DNA of 64,000 bases from an uncultured Oscillibacter sp. GTDB taxonomy: Bacteria; Bacillota; Clostridia; Oscillospirales; Oscillospiraceae. Positions 9,577 to 19,444 of this stretch are shown piece by piece. How positions within the stretch are numbered: position 1 is the stretch's first letter; each line of letters begins with the position of its first letter. The notes under the pieces are model-generated. The model searched no databases. It had not been told where the DNA came from and saw nothing but the letters and a program-made list of their open reading frames with translations. Location: contig NZ_CANTJS010000011.1 of assembly GCF_947654275.1 (NCBI RefSeq), positions 1 through 64,000 of the forward strand, read 5' to 3'. A program made the translations under genes and the position numbers.

Positions 9577-10608
9577 ATGGGAGAAATTAAAGGAAGGACG
9601 CTGAACTCCAATAGCGCCGTCAAATTTGTTTCCGATCACGCCATTGTGTTCCTGATTATCCTGCTGGCCATCATCACTGCGGCCAACAGCCAGAACTTTA
9701 TCAGCAAAGACAATGCGGGCAACCTGATTTCCAACGTGGCCCCCCGGTTCATCATTGCCTGCGGCGTGTCCGGGTGCCTGATTACCAAGGGCACGGACCT
9801 GTCTGCCGGCCGCCAGGTGGGTCTGGCCGCCTGCTTCGCCGCCATGATGCAGCAGACCCTGGACTACAGCGCCCGGGTCTTCCCCTGGATGCCCGACATG
9901 CACTGGGTATTCGCTCTGCTGATCACCGTGGCTATCATGGCCTGCTTCGGCGCGGTCAACGGCTGCGTCATCGCCTTTTTGAAGGTCCCCCCCTTCATCG
10001 CCACCCTGGGTATGCAGACCCTGGTCTACGGCATCTGCCAGATCATCACCGGCAACCAGCCCATCGGCGGCTTCAAGGAGAGCTACCGGGCCCTGGCCAG
10101 CGGCAACTTCTTCAGCGGCGTCCTGGGCAGCTGGAGCCGCCTCCTCCCCTATCTGCTGCTCCCCGCCCTGCTGGTAGGCCTGTTCATGTGGTTCCTGTAC
10201 AACAAGACCCGCCACGGCAAATATATGTACGCCATCGGCGGAAATGAAAACGCCGCCCAGGTGGCGGGCGTCAACGTCCCCGCCACCCTGATCCGCATCT
10301 ACGTGCTGGCCGCCGTCATGTACGCCCTGGCGGGCTTCCTGATCGGCTCCAAGGCCGGCGGCGCGTCTACGGCTACCGGCCAGGGCTATGAGCTGGAAGC
10401 CATCGCGGCCTGCACCATCGGCGGCGTGTCCGTCAACGGCGGCGTGGGCAAGGTCTCCGGCATCCTCATCGGCGTGCTGGTGTTCGAGGTTCTGAAAATC
10501 TGCCTCCAGTTCCTCCGCTTCGACCCCGCCTACACCTTCATCGCTCAGGGCCTGGTCATCATCGTGGCCGTCGCTCTGGACCTGCGGAAGTATCTGGCCA
10601 AGAAGTAA
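9577..10608 (+). CDS. mglC: Galactose/methyl-galactoside ABC transporter permease
   Basis: Multi-TM permease with KGTDLSAGRQVGLAA; follows mglA. Confidence 0.92.
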   Translation: MGEIKGRTLNSNSAVKFVSDHAIVFLIILLAIITAANSQNFISKDNAGNLISNVAPRFIIACGVSGCLITKGTDLSAGRQVGLAACFAAMMQQTLDYSARVFPWMPDMHWVFALLITVAIMACFGAVNGCVIAFLKVPPFIATLGMQTLVYGICQIITGNQPIGGFKESYRALASGNFFSGVLGSWSRLLPYLLLPALLVGLFMWFLYNKTRHGKYMYAIGGNENAAQVAGVNVPATLIRIYVLAAVMYALAGFLIGSKAGGASTATGQGYELEAIAACTIGGVSVNGGVGKVSGILIGVLVFEVLKICLQFLRFDPAYTFIAQGLVIIVAVALDLRKYLAKK

Positions 10609-10666
10609 GAAGAGCATATCCGACAGATCGGGAAGAAGTAAGAAGAGCATATCCGACAGATCGGGA
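10601..10666 (+). repeat. Perfect 33-bp tandem duplication over the mglC 3' end
   Basis: AGAAGTAAGAAGAGCATATCCGACAGATCGGGA at 10601-10633 and 10634-10666. Confidence 0.95.
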
Positions 10667-10667
10667 A

Positions 10668-10697
10668 AAGGGGCCGGCGCACGCCGGCCCCTCTTTT
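10668..10697 (+). terminator. Rho-independent terminator after mglC
   Basis: GGGGCCGGCG-c/a-CGCCGGCCCC followed by TCTTTTC. Confidence 0.85.
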
Positions 10698-10768
10698 CAA
10701 ACTGCGGAATTCCGGCTATACTGGAGAAAGGACCCGCCTGTTTCGCGGGCTGGAAGGAGGGCGTTTTC

Positions 10769-12358
10769 ATGGGGACATACCGGGTGCTGCTGGCTGACGA
10801 CGAGGCGGAAATCCGCACCGGCATCAGCCGGAAAATCGACTGGGCCTCTCTGGGCTTTTCCCTGGTGGGGGAGGCCGCCAACGGAGAGGAGGCCCTGGAG
10901 CTGGCGGAGCAGCTGCGGCCCGACGTGGTGCTGACCGACATCAAGATGCCCTTTATGGACGGTTTGGAGCTGTGCCGCCGGCTGCGGATGTCCCTGCCCG
11001 GGGCGGGGCTGGTGGTGTTCTCCGGCTTTGACGACTTTGAGTATGCCCGGCAGGCGGTGGGCATGGGGGTCTTCGAGTACATCCTCAAGCCCATCAACGC
11101 CCCGGAGCTGGGGGAGGTCCTTACCCGCCTCCGGGAGCACCTGGACCGCCAGCGCATGGAGCGGCGGGACATGGAGACCCTCCGCCGCCGCTATGAGGAG
11201 AGCCTGCCGGTTCTCCGGGAAATCTTCTATACCCGGCTTCTGAGCGGGCAGCTCCGGCCGGACCAGGTCCGGGAGAAGGCCGCCCGGTATGAGATCGACC
11301 TGCCGGAAGGCCTGTGGACCGCCGCCCTGGTCCATGTGGACATTCTGGGGCGGGACGAGCTGCTTTTGCTGTCGGTCCAGTCCTTCCTCAGCGAGCATTT
11401 CAGTCTGGAGGGCGGGCAGAGCCGGGTGGTGCTCTACGGGGACATGCCGGCCCTGCTGGTGCGCCTGGAGGGGGAGGACCGCCTCTACCACCTGCTGGAG
11501 GAGCTGGAGCGGCTGAGCTGGCTGTCCCAGAGCTATCTGGGCATCCCCCTGACCACCGGCGTGGGCCTGCCCTGCCGGGGGGCGGAGGAGCTCCACCGCA
11601 GCATGGAGGGAGCCCGGTCCGCCCTGGACTACCGGGTGCTGATGGGAAGCAGCCGGGTCATCTACATCGGGGACCTGGAGCCCAAGGCCACCGCCGCCCT
11701 GTCCTTTGGAGAGGAGGACCAGAGGACCCTGTCCTCCGCCGTCAAGATGGGGACCCCGGAGCAGGTGAGGCAGATGGTGCGGGTCCTGACGGGGCGCATC
11801 CCCCAGGCGGGTCTGGCGCTGCATCAGGGGCAGCTGTTTCTGCTGGAGCTGGTGACCTGCCTGCTGCGGCTGGCCCGGGCGGCAGGCGTGGAGGTGGACG
11901 AGGTGTTCGGCCCCGGCTTCACCGGCGCGGTGTCCATCAGCGACTTTTCCAATCTGGAGGAGCTGGAAGGCTGGCTGGAGGAGCGCTGCCTGCGGCTTCA
12001 CGAGCAGCTGGGCCGCCGGAGAACGGACATGGCCTGGCGGCTGGTGGACCGGGCCAAGGACTACATCGCCGGGCACTACGCCGACGAGGACCTGAGCGTG
12101 GAGTCCCTCTGCGCCCACATTCACCTCTCGCCCACCTATTTCTCCACTCTGTTCAAGAGGGAGGTGGGCATCTCCTTCACCGCCTACGTGACCCAGGTCC
12201 GCATGGAGGAGGCGGCCCGCCTGCTCCGGGAGACCGGCGAGAAGACCTATCGGGTGGCGGAGCGGACGGGGTACTCCGACCCTAATTATTTCAGCTATGT
12301 CTTTAAGAAGAGCTTCGGCGTCTCCCCGTCAAAATTCCGGGCGGGACTGAAGCCGTGA
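10769..12358 (+). CDS. YesN-type response regulator (REC + AraC HTH)
   Basis: LLADDEAEIRTGI...VVLTDIKMPFMDG; C-terminal AraC HTH. Confidence 0.92.
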   Translation: MGTYRVLLADDEAEIRTGISRKIDWASLGFSLVGEAANGEEALELAEQLRPDVVLTDIKMPFMDGLELCRRLRMSLPGAGLVVFSGFDDFEYARQAVGMGVFEYILKPINAPELGEVLTRLREHLDRQRMERRDMETLRRRYEESLPVLREIFYTRLLSGQLRPDQVREKAARYEIDLPEGLWTAALVHVDILGRDELLLLSVQSFLSEHFSLEGGQSRVVLYGDMPALLVRLEGEDRLYHLLEELERLSWLSQSYLGIPLTTGVGLPCRGAEELHRSMEGARSALDYRVLMGSSRVIYIGDLEPKATAALSFGEEDQRTLSSAVKMGTPEQVRQMVRVLTGRIPQAGLALHQGQLFLLELVTCLLRLARAAGVEVDEVFGPGFTGAVSISDFSNLEELEGWLEERCLRLHEQLGRRRTDMAWRLVDRAKDYIAGHYADEDLSVESLCAHIHLSPTYFSTLFKREVGISFTAYVTQVRMEEAARLLRETGEKTYRVAERTGYSDPNYFSYVFKKSFGVSPSKFRAGLKP

Positions 12359-12390
12359 CAGACAGATAAAAGCAGAGAGGAGGGGACCTG

Positions 12391-14193
12391 ATGAGATTTT
12401 TCCGCAGGCTGACGGCCCAGTGGGCCCAGCGGTACCGCAAAATGAGCATCCAGATGGTCCTCTCCCTGTCCTTCACAGCGGCGGCGGCCGTGGGCATCCT
12501 GCTGATGGGCGTCAGCTTCATCTGGCGCTTTTCCGCCGTCAACGAGCAGATTGTGGCGGAGAACAGCCAGAAAATTCTGGCCCAGGCCAACCTGAATCTG
12601 GACAGCTATCTCCGGCGGATGATGCGCATTGCCGACACGGTCTACTACCGGGTCATCAAAAATACTGACCTGGCCCAGGGCAGCTATACGGAGGCGCTGG
12701 GCCTGCTCTACGAGGAGAACCGGGACGATCTGGTGTCCCTCTCCGTGTTCGACAGTCATGGCGGCCTGGTGTCCTCCGTGCCCCTGGCGGGGCTGAAGGC
12801 CGGGGCCGACCCGGCGGGAAGCGAGTGGTTTCGGGCGGCCAGCCAGAACATGGAGAATCTGCACTTCTCCACGCCCCACGTTCAGAACATCTTTGAGGAC
12901 CCGGAAACGCCCTACCGCTGGGTGGTCTCCCTGAGCCATCACGTGGAGCTGACCCGGGACGGCGTGACGGAGGCCGGGGTGCTGCTGGTGGACATGGGCT
13001 TCAGCGGCATCGAGCAGGTCTGCCGGGACGTGACCCTGGGCCGGGGCGGGTATCTCTACCTGATTGACGGGGACGGCGAGCTGATTTACCACCCCCGGCA
13101 GCAGCTGATTTACGCGGGACTGCTGGAGGAGAACAACCGGACCGCCGCCGGATACCGGGACGGCAGCCATAACGAGCGCTTTCAGGGCCAGTCCCGGCAG
13201 GTCACGGTGAAGACCGTGGGCTATACCGGCTGGAAGCTGGTGGGCGTGGCCCCGGCGGACAGCTGGGACACCTCCGTACAGCTGCCGGTGTTCGGGTGCT
13301 TCCTGCTGTGCTTCGCCATTTTCCTCATGGCCTTTCTGAACATCCTGATTTCCGCCCGCATCTCCGACCCCATCCGCCGTCTGGACCAGGCCGTCAAGGC
13401 CCTGGACCGGGGAGAGGCGGCGGAGATCGAGGTGGGGGGCTGCTATGAGCTCCAGCACCTCAGCCGGTCTGTGCGCTCCATGGTCTCCACCATGCGCCAC
13501 CTGATGGACGACATCATCCGCCAGGAGGAGCAGAAGCGCCGCAACGAGCTGGAGGTCCTGCAGTCCCAGATCAACCCCCATTTTCTCTACAACACCCTGG
13601 ACTCGGTGATCTGGATGACGGAGTCCGGCCAGCAGCAGGAGGCCATTCAGATGGTCACCTCCCTGGCCCGGTTCTTCCGCATCTCCCTGAGCAGGGGGAA
13701 GAACATCATCCCCCTGTCCGACGAGCTGGAGCACGCCCGGCACTACATGAACATCCAGCAGATTCGCTACAAGAACCAGTTCGACACCCGGATCGAGGCC
13801 CGGGAGGGCGCCGAAGGGCTGTACACCCTGAAGCTGATTGTCCAGCCCATTCTGGAAAACGCCATTTACCACGGCATGGCCGGGGGAGAGGACGACGGGC
13901 TCATCTCCGTCACCGCCTATCGGGAGGGGGAGGACCTGGTGATCGACGTGGAGGACAACGGACTGGGCATGCGGCCTGAGACGGCCGCGTCCCTCCTCAG
14001 CGGGGAGGGGGAGGTCCAGACCAGCGGCTCCGGCACCGGGGTCCGGAATGTCCACCAGCGCATCCGTCTGACCTTTGGGCAGAGCTACGGCCTGACCATT
14101 TTCAGCGAGCCCGACGAGGGCACCCTGGTCCGTATCCGCCTGCCGGCGCTGACGGAGGGGGAGGCCGCCCGGTTCCGGCAGGGGGAGGAATGA
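12391..14193 (+). CDS. YesM-type sensor histidine kinase (dCACHE/HAMP/His_kinase)
   Basis: LQSQINPHFLYNTLDSVIW; N-terminal TM plus HAMP; HATPase motif DNGLGM. Confidence 0.93.
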   Translation: MRFFRRLTAQWAQRYRKMSIQMVLSLSFTAAAAVGILLMGVSFIWRFSAVNEQIVAENSQKILAQANLNLDSYLRRMMRIADTVYYRVIKNTDLAQGSYTEALGLLYEENRDDLVSLSVFDSHGGLVSSVPLAGLKAGADPAGSEWFRAASQNMENLHFSTPHVQNIFEDPETPYRWVVSLSHHVELTRDGVTEAGVLLVDMGFSGIEQVCRDVTLGRGGYLYLIDGDGELIYHPRQQLIYAGLLEENNRTAAGYRDGSHNERFQGQSRQVTVKTVGYTGWKLVGVAPADSWDTSVQLPVFGCFLLCFAIFLMAFLNILISARISDPIRRLDQAVKALDRGEAAEIEVGGCYELQHLSRSVRSMVSTMRHLMDDIIRQEEQKRRNELEVLQSQINPHFLYNTLDSVIWMTESGQQQEAIQMVTSLARFFRISLSRGKNIIPLSDELEHARHYMNIQQIRYKNQFDTRIEAREGAEGLYTLKLIVQPILENAIYHGMAGGEDDGLISVTAYREGEDLVIDVEDNGLGMRPETAASLLSGEGEVQTSGSGTGVRNVHQRIRLTFGQSYGLTIFSEPDEGTLVRIRLPALTEGEAARFRQGEE

Positions 14194-15107
14194 GAATGAA
14201 GAAAACAGGCCTTCCGGCCATTGCGGTGCTGAGCCTGCTGGGCCTTCTGGCGGTTCTCACGCTGCTGGCCCCCCAGCTGCTGCGGGAGCGGGAGGACGGC
14301 AGGCTGCTGGCCCTGTCCGTGCTGCTGCGGGACACGGACAGCTCCGGCTGGAACGCGGCCCGCCAGGGGATGGAGCAGGCGGCGGACGAGCTGGGGGCGG
14401 AGCTGCGCTGGCTCACCCTCACCGTGCCCAACGACACCAGGGAGCAGGAGGAGCTGCTGCGGCGTGAGGCGGAGGGCGGCGCAGACGCCGTGATTGCCGT
14501 CCCCGCCGACCCGGAGGCCCTGCGGTCCGCCTTGGACCGGCTGGCGGCTCCGTGCCCGGTGGTGACGCTGGAGTGCGCCATGGAGGGCTCCGCCGGTACG
14601 GCGGCGCCGGACAACGGCGAGGTGGGCCGCCGGCTGGCGGAAGCCCTGCTGGAGGACTGGAGCGGCGGAGACGTGCTGCTGCTGGACAACAGCGGAGACT
14701 GCCCCGAGACGGTCCCCCGGCTGGAGGCGGCTCTGGAGGCTTTGACGGCGGCAGGCGTCCCGGCGGTCCGGGGGACGGCCCTGCCGGAGGACGCGCCGCC
14801 GGCGTGGGTCATGACCTTTGAGGACGGGGCCACCCGGCGGGCCGCCGCCGGGAAGGAGGGGGCGGAGGGCTTTGCCCTCTACGGCGTGGGGGCCTCTACC
14901 GCCGTCACCGCCCAGCTGGAGCGGGGGGCCATTGCCGCCGTCGCCGCCTGGAGCGATTACGCCGCCGGGTATTTGGCCGTCCGGCAGGCGGTGCAGGCCC
15001 TTCGGGAGCGCTCCCGGCCGCTGGACCCGCTGCCCTTTTCCATTGTGCGAGGGGAGGATATCTATGCGCCTGAGAATCAAAAGCTGCTGTTTCCCGTCAC
15101 GTCCTGA
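14190..15107 (+). CDS. Membrane-anchored periplasmic sugar-binding (LacI-fold) protein
   Basis: N-terminal TM; binding-protein pattern (DSSGWNAARQGMEQAADELGAEL); overlaps the histidine kinase stop. Confidence 0.75.
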   Translation: MRMKKTGLPAIAVLSLLGLLAVLTLLAPQLLREREDGRLLALSVLLRDTDSSGWNAARQGMEQAADELGAELRWLTLTVPNDTREQEELLRREAEGGADAVIAVPADPEALRSALDRLAAPCPVVTLECAMEGSAGTAAPDNGEVGRRLAEALLEDWSGGDVLLLDNSGDCPETVPRLEAALEALTAAGVPAVRGTALPEDAPPAWVMTFEDGATRRAAAGKEGAEGFALYGVGASTAVTAQLERGAIAAVAAWSDYAAGYLAVRQAVQALRERSRPLDPLPFSIVRGEDIYAPENQKLLFPVTS

Positions 15108-16137
15108 GGGGGTCCGCCGCTGGGCGGCGCTGGCGCTGGCGCTGGCGCTGCTGTCCGGCTGCGGAGGCGAAAAGAGCGAGGACAGCAGCCTGCGGCTGGG
15201 GGTGGCCCTGTACTCCCAGGACGACACCTTTATCTCCATCATGGCCAAGGACCTGGAGCAGCTGGTCCAGGAGGAGGAGAGCCGCATCGGCCAGAAAATT
15301 ACCCTGCTGGTCTCCGACAGCCGCCACAACCAGACCACCCAGATGGGCCAGGTGGACCGCTTCCTGGCCCGGGGCTGCGACGTGCTGTGCATCAATATGG
15401 TGGACCGGACAGGGGCGGCGGTGATTGTGGACAAGGCGGAGGCCGAGGGCACGCCTGTGATTTTCTTCAACCGCCAGCCGGTGGACGAGGATATCCGGCG
15501 GTGGGAAAAGTCCTTCTATGTGGGGGCCAGCGCCCAGGAGAGCGGCGCCCTTCAGGGACAGCTGGTGCTGGACGCCTGGCAGGCGGACCCGGCCCGCTGG
15601 GACCGCAGCGGCGACGGCGTGCTCCAGTATGTCATGCTGGAGGGGGAGCCGGGGCATCAGGACTCCCTGCTGCGGACGGAGTACAGCGTCATGGCCATTA
15701 CCAACGGCGGCGTGGAGGTGGAGCGCCTGGCCCGGGATACCGCCAATTGGAACCGGGCCCAGGCCGCCGCCCGGATGATGCAGTGGATAGAGACCTTCGG
15801 AGATCAGATTGAGGTCATCCTCTCCAACAATGACGACATGGCCCTGGGGGCCATCGACGCCCTCAGCGAGACGGGGCGGCCCCTGGAGGACTGGCCCATG
15901 ATTGTGGGCATCGACGCCACCGCCCCGGCTCTGGAGGCGGTGGAGGCCGGGCAGCTGTACGGCACCGTCCTCAACGACAGCCGGGGCCAGGCCCAGGCCA
16001 TTTTGAAGCTGGCATTGGCCCTGTACAACGGAGAGGACCCCGCCGGGGCGGTGGAGCTGGAGGAAAGCCATTATGTGTGGCTGCCCTACCGCCAGGTGAC
16101 CCGGGAGAACCTCAGCGGCTTTCTGGAGACATCATGA
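15064..16137 (+). CDS. MglB-like galactose-binding lipoprotein, accessory to the two-component system
   Basis: Lipobox LLSGCGGE; same segments as mglB (NNDDMALGAIDAL, GTVLNDSRGQAQA); overlaps the upstream ORF. Confidence 0.85.
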   Translation: MRLRIKSCCFPSRPEGVRRWAALALALALLSGCGGEKSEDSSLRLGVALYSQDDTFISIMAKDLEQLVQEEESRIGQKITLLVSDSRHNQTTQMGQVDRFLARGCDVLCINMVDRTGAAVIVDKAEAEGTPVIFFNRQPVDEDIRRWEKSFYVGASAQESGALQGQLVLDAWQADPARWDRSGDGVLQYVMLEGEPGHQDSLLRTEYSVMAITNGGVEVERLARDTANWNRAQAAARMMQWIETFGDQIEVILSNNDDMALGAIDALSETGRPLEDWPMIVGIDATAPALEAVEAGQLYGTVLNDSRGQAQAILKLALALYNGEDPAGAVELEESHYVWLPYRQVTRENLSGFLETS

Positions 16138-16145
16138 AAAAAGAG

Positions 16146-16179
16146 CCCCGGATCCGGCGAGAAAGCGCCGGGCCCGGGG
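16146..16179 (+). terminator. Rho-independent terminator
   Basis: CCCCGGATCCGGCG-agaaag-CGCCGGGCCCGGGG, then TTCCTTATTTT. Confidence 0.75.
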
Positions 16180-16220
16180 TTCCTTATTTTCCCTGCCGAA
16201 GTGCCGATAAAACTAATATG

Positions 16221-16270
16221 GAGCCGGCACTGCTGAAAATCGGTACATACCGGTTTTCAAACAGCGGCGG
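16221..16270. repeat. Dispersed structured repeat (family 3), copy 1
   Basis: GAGCCGGCACTGCTGAAAATCGGTACATACCGGTTTTCAAACAGCGGCGG; close match at 58242-58291. Confidence 0.8.
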
Positions 16271-16312
16271 CTGGGAAAGAAAGCGGAAGTTCTGGCGAAG
16301 GGGGCGTGTTCA

Positions 16313-19306
16313 ATGAGTGAGCTGAGGATACAGAGGAACCGGGGATTTGCCGTGGCCCGGCGGCAGACCGCCGGACGGACGGAGAAAACCGCCGGCAGCC
16401 AGCCGGTCCGGGAGAAGACGGGGCTGAACGTCTCGGAGACTCTGCGGCAGCTGCTGACCAGGGCCGGACAGGCGGAGCAGCAGATTCGGGAGAGCCGCCG
16501 GACGCTTCAGACTGGGGAGAGCGCCCTGGCGGCGGCGGGGGACAGTCTGGGGCGAATGGCCGAGACGGCCCGGCAGGCCGCCGCCGGAGGGGACCCCGAC
16601 GCCCTTCAGACGGAGTTTCATCGGCTGGTGGAGGAGATCGACCGCATTTTGAGCAGCGCCGTGTCCGGCGGGACCCGGCTGTTTCTGGACGGCGAGGGGG
16701 ACGGAGCCGACGGCCTTCTGGCCGCCATCGCGGAGGCGTCCTCCGGCGGACAGCCGGAAAAGCCCCTGCCGGACTGGCTGGCGGAGGCCCTGGGGCAGAA
16801 GGACCTGACCCCGGAGAAGATTTTGTCCGCCCTGGGGCTGGACCAGAGCGCCGGCGCGGCGGACATCCTGGCGGCGCTGATGGACCGGCCCCTGGAAAAC
16901 GGCGGAGCCGCCGCCTATCTGGCGGCGCTGTATCTGGGGTCCGTCATCGCCGGAGCGCCGGAGGACCCGGCGGCGGCGCTGGAGGGCCTGGGGCAGCTGC
17001 TGGAGAAAATGGGCGAGGGCCTGTCGGTGGACGAAGCTGTGGAGGAGCTGACCCATGGGACCTTTACCAGTCTGGAGGACTTTCAGGCCCAGTTTACCGG
17101 CGGCACGGCGCCGGGGATGGAGACCTTTATGACGAATCTGCTGCTGACGGGGGAGACCGTGACCCTGATGGACCTGGAAGTCCTGCTGGCCCTCCTGTCC
17201 CAGATGGGACGCATGGACCTGGACATGGCCCTGCTGAGCCTGCTGGATCAGCTGGAGCTTCACCAGACACTCGGAGCCGGGCCGGAGCCGGAGCCCATGA
17301 ACGGGCGGTCGAACCCGGCGGCGGCAGGGGAGGCCGCAGGCGGCGGAAAGACCGCCGTCCTGGACTGCGGCCCGGTCCGGGTGCTGGGCCGGGATCTCTC
17401 CGCCGTGTCCTGGGATGAGGGGACGGGAGTGCTGACCGTGAAGGGAACGGCGGTGCTGCTGGGAACCGGGGAGGAGCTGCCCGTCCTCCGGCTGGCGGGA
17501 GGCGGAACGGTGACCCTCCAGAACGTGCGGGCGGCGGTGCTGCATACGGATGGTCAGTCTCAGGCGGCGGTCTTCGGCAGGAATGTGCTGGGAGAAATCC
17601 GCATGGGGCCGGGGGCCGGCCTGACGCTGGAGGGCGGCGGCTTCGTCCGTATCGGCGGGCTGCGGGGCGGCGCCTCCAACACGCTGCGCCTGACCGGCGG
17701 CGGAGCGGTGCTGGCGGAGGACCCGGAGAAGGAAACGCCGCCGGTCCGCGTGATTCTGGAGGGCCCCGTGTCACTGGCGGCGGGAAGCGGGGCTGTTGTC
17801 AGCGGGCCCAAAGGGGCCGCGCTGAAGCCCTTTGACGTGATTTGGAAGACCCTGCTTCCGGGCTGGGCCGCGGTCACCTCCATGGAGGCCGGCGGGCGGC
17901 AGGTGAAAACGGCTCTGCTGAACGGCGACCCCGCGCGGCTGTGGCTGGACCGGGGAGACCGGGGCGCTCCGGTCCACGTTCTGGTTCTGCGGGGCAGGGA
18001 CGCCAACGGGCAGCCGAAAACCCGGTATGCCTATCTGCACTGGAACCAGCACACCGGGTGCTTTGAGGAGTGCTCCATGTACCCCAACCCCTTCGCGGTG
18101 ACCGGCGGCGAGGCGGGCCGGGACTGGACCTATGAGGAGCACACCCACACGCTGTGCATCCGCTCCAGCCGGGTGACGGGCATCTCCGGCGGACGGGGGA
18201 CGGACAGCAATCAGACCCCCTTCAGCGGCAGAATTGCCCTGGACGACGGCATCGGGACCCTGGCGCTGGCCCTGGGGGGCGTGGTGTGCCGGGTGTCCCA
18301 GGGCCGGGCCTTCAGTCTGGGCCGGGGGAACGACGTGACGCTGACCCTGGAGAGCGGAAGCCGGAACCTCTTTGAGAGCGGCGAGGGCTGCGCGGGCCTG
18401 TCCCTGGGGGAGGGCACCTCCCTTCGGATTGACCGGGGCGAATCCGCCGGCGGCGGCAGAACGCCGGAGGGGAGCCTCACCGCCATCGGCAGGGGCGGCG
18501 GGGCCGGCATCGGACGGGACAGCGGCGGCAGCCGGGACCAGACCAGCCGGATTCTGATTCGGGGCGGCGCAGTGACCGCCGCCGGACACGGAGGCGGTGC
18601 GGGCATCGGCGCGGGAAAGAACGGAACCATGGGCCCGGTGACCATACTGGGGGGCACGGTGGAGTCTACCGGAGAGAAGGGCGGCGGGGCCGGCATCGGC
18701 GGCGGCCTGGGGGCCGCTGTGGGCAGCATCAGCATCCAGGGCGGAAAGATTACCGCCATGGCCGCCGGACACGCCGCCGCCATCGGCGCAGGCGTCCAGG
18801 GGGCCTGCGGCGACATCCGGATTGCCGGAACCGCCCGGATTGTCAAGGCTCTGGGAGGCGACCCCGGGGCGGACATCGGGGCCTGTCTGTTCGGCGGCTG
18901 CGGGACGGTGCAGGTGTCCGCCGACATCGGAAACGCCCGGCTGCGGACCCGGAGCGGCATTTCCCTGAAGGCAGGGGAGCACACCGTGACGCTGCCCCAG
19001 TTCCGCCTTTCCGCCGCGGCACTGGGGCTGGACCGGCTGTCCCTGGCTACCCGGGAAGAGGCCCGGGCCGCTCAGGCGGCCATTGACGCGGGACGCCGCT
19101 GGGTAGCCGGGGTGCAGTCCGCCTACGGCGCACTGTACGGCCAGCTGGGCGGCTCCGGCAGTCTCTGGCCCTCCGCCGGCGGCGGGCTGCTGCGGAACAC
19201 GGTGGACGCCGGGGCGTTGCTGCGGGAGCTGAGAGAGGCCATTGCCCTCCAGACCCCCGGGCTGACAGGCGGGGAACGGGAGCAGGTGCGGCAGCTGCTG
19301 CGGTGA
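16313..19306 (+). CDS. Flagellin-like protein with beta-helix-like central domain
   Basis: N-terminal flagellin-like helices (TLQTGESALAAAGDSLGRMAETARQA...LVEEIDRI), glycine-rich GGAGIG repeats, C-terminal flagellin-like helix (REEARAAQAAIDAGRRWVAGVQSAYGALYGQL). Confidence 0.6.
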   Translation: MSELRIQRNRGFAVARRQTAGRTEKTAGSQPVREKTGLNVSETLRQLLTRAGQAEQQIRESRRTLQTGESALAAAGDSLGRMAETARQAAAGGDPDALQTEFHRLVEEIDRILSSAVSGGTRLFLDGEGDGADGLLAAIAEASSGGQPEKPLPDWLAEALGQKDLTPEKILSALGLDQSAGAADILAALMDRPLENGGAAAYLAALYLGSVIAGAPEDPAAALEGLGQLLEKMGEGLSVDEAVEELTHGTFTSLEDFQAQFTGGTAPGMETFMTNLLLTGETVTLMDLEVLLALLSQMGRMDLDMALLSLLDQLELHQTLGAGPEPEPMNGRSNPAAAGEAAGGGKTAVLDCGPVRVLGRDLSAVSWDEGTGVLTVKGTAVLLGTGEELPVLRLAGGGTVTLQNVRAAVLHTDGQSQAAVFGRNVLGEIRMGPGAGLTLEGGGFVRIGGLRGGASNTLRLTGGGAVLAEDPEKETPPVRVILEGPVSLAAGSGAVVSGPKGAALKPFDVIWKTLLPGWAAVTSMEAGGRQVKTALLNGDPARLWLDRGDRGAPVHVLVLRGRDANGQPKTRYAYLHWNQHTGCFEECSMYPNPFAVTGGEAGRDWTYEEHTHTLCIRSSRVTGISGGRGTDSNQTPFSGRIALDDGIGTLALALGGVVCRVSQGRAFSLGRGNDVTLTLESGSRNLFESGEGCAGLSLGEGTSLRIDRGESAGGGRTPEGSLTAIGRGGGAGIGRDSGGSRDQTSRILIRGGAVTAAGHGGGAGIGAGKNGTMGPVTILGGTVESTGEKGGGAGIGGGLGAAVGSISIQGGKITAMAAGHAAAIGAGVQGACGDIRIAGTARIVKALGGDPGADIGACLFGGCGTVQVSADIGNARLRTRSGISLKAGEHTVTLPQFRLSAAALGLDRLSLATREEARAAQAAIDAGRRWVAGVQSAYGALYGQLGGSGSLWPSAGGGLLRNTVDAGALLRELREAIALQTPGLTGGEREQVRQLLR

Positions 19307-19384
19307 CGGATTTCCGGGCCCTGTGTCCCGCTGGTGAACCGTAGAGAAAAAAGAACCCGGGTTTTCCCGGGAGAGCGGAAAAAG

Positions 19385-19408
19385 GGACGCGCCCCAGCGG
19401 GCGCGTCC
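19385..19408. terminator. Bidirectional terminator
   Basis: GGACGCGCCC-cagc-GGGCGCGTCC between convergent genes. Confidence 0.75.
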
Positions 19409-19444
19409 TTCGTCTGGCCGGAGGGGATTTCCACCGGACCGGCT

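Noticed and set aside
8065-11172. 1,035-aa minus-strand ORF and other long antisense ORFs (e.g. 2218-4098, 4263-6089, 12295-14055, 61755-63341)
   Set aside because: Antisense to clear coding genes in GC-rich DNA; His/Gly/Gln-rich composition with no recognisable domain
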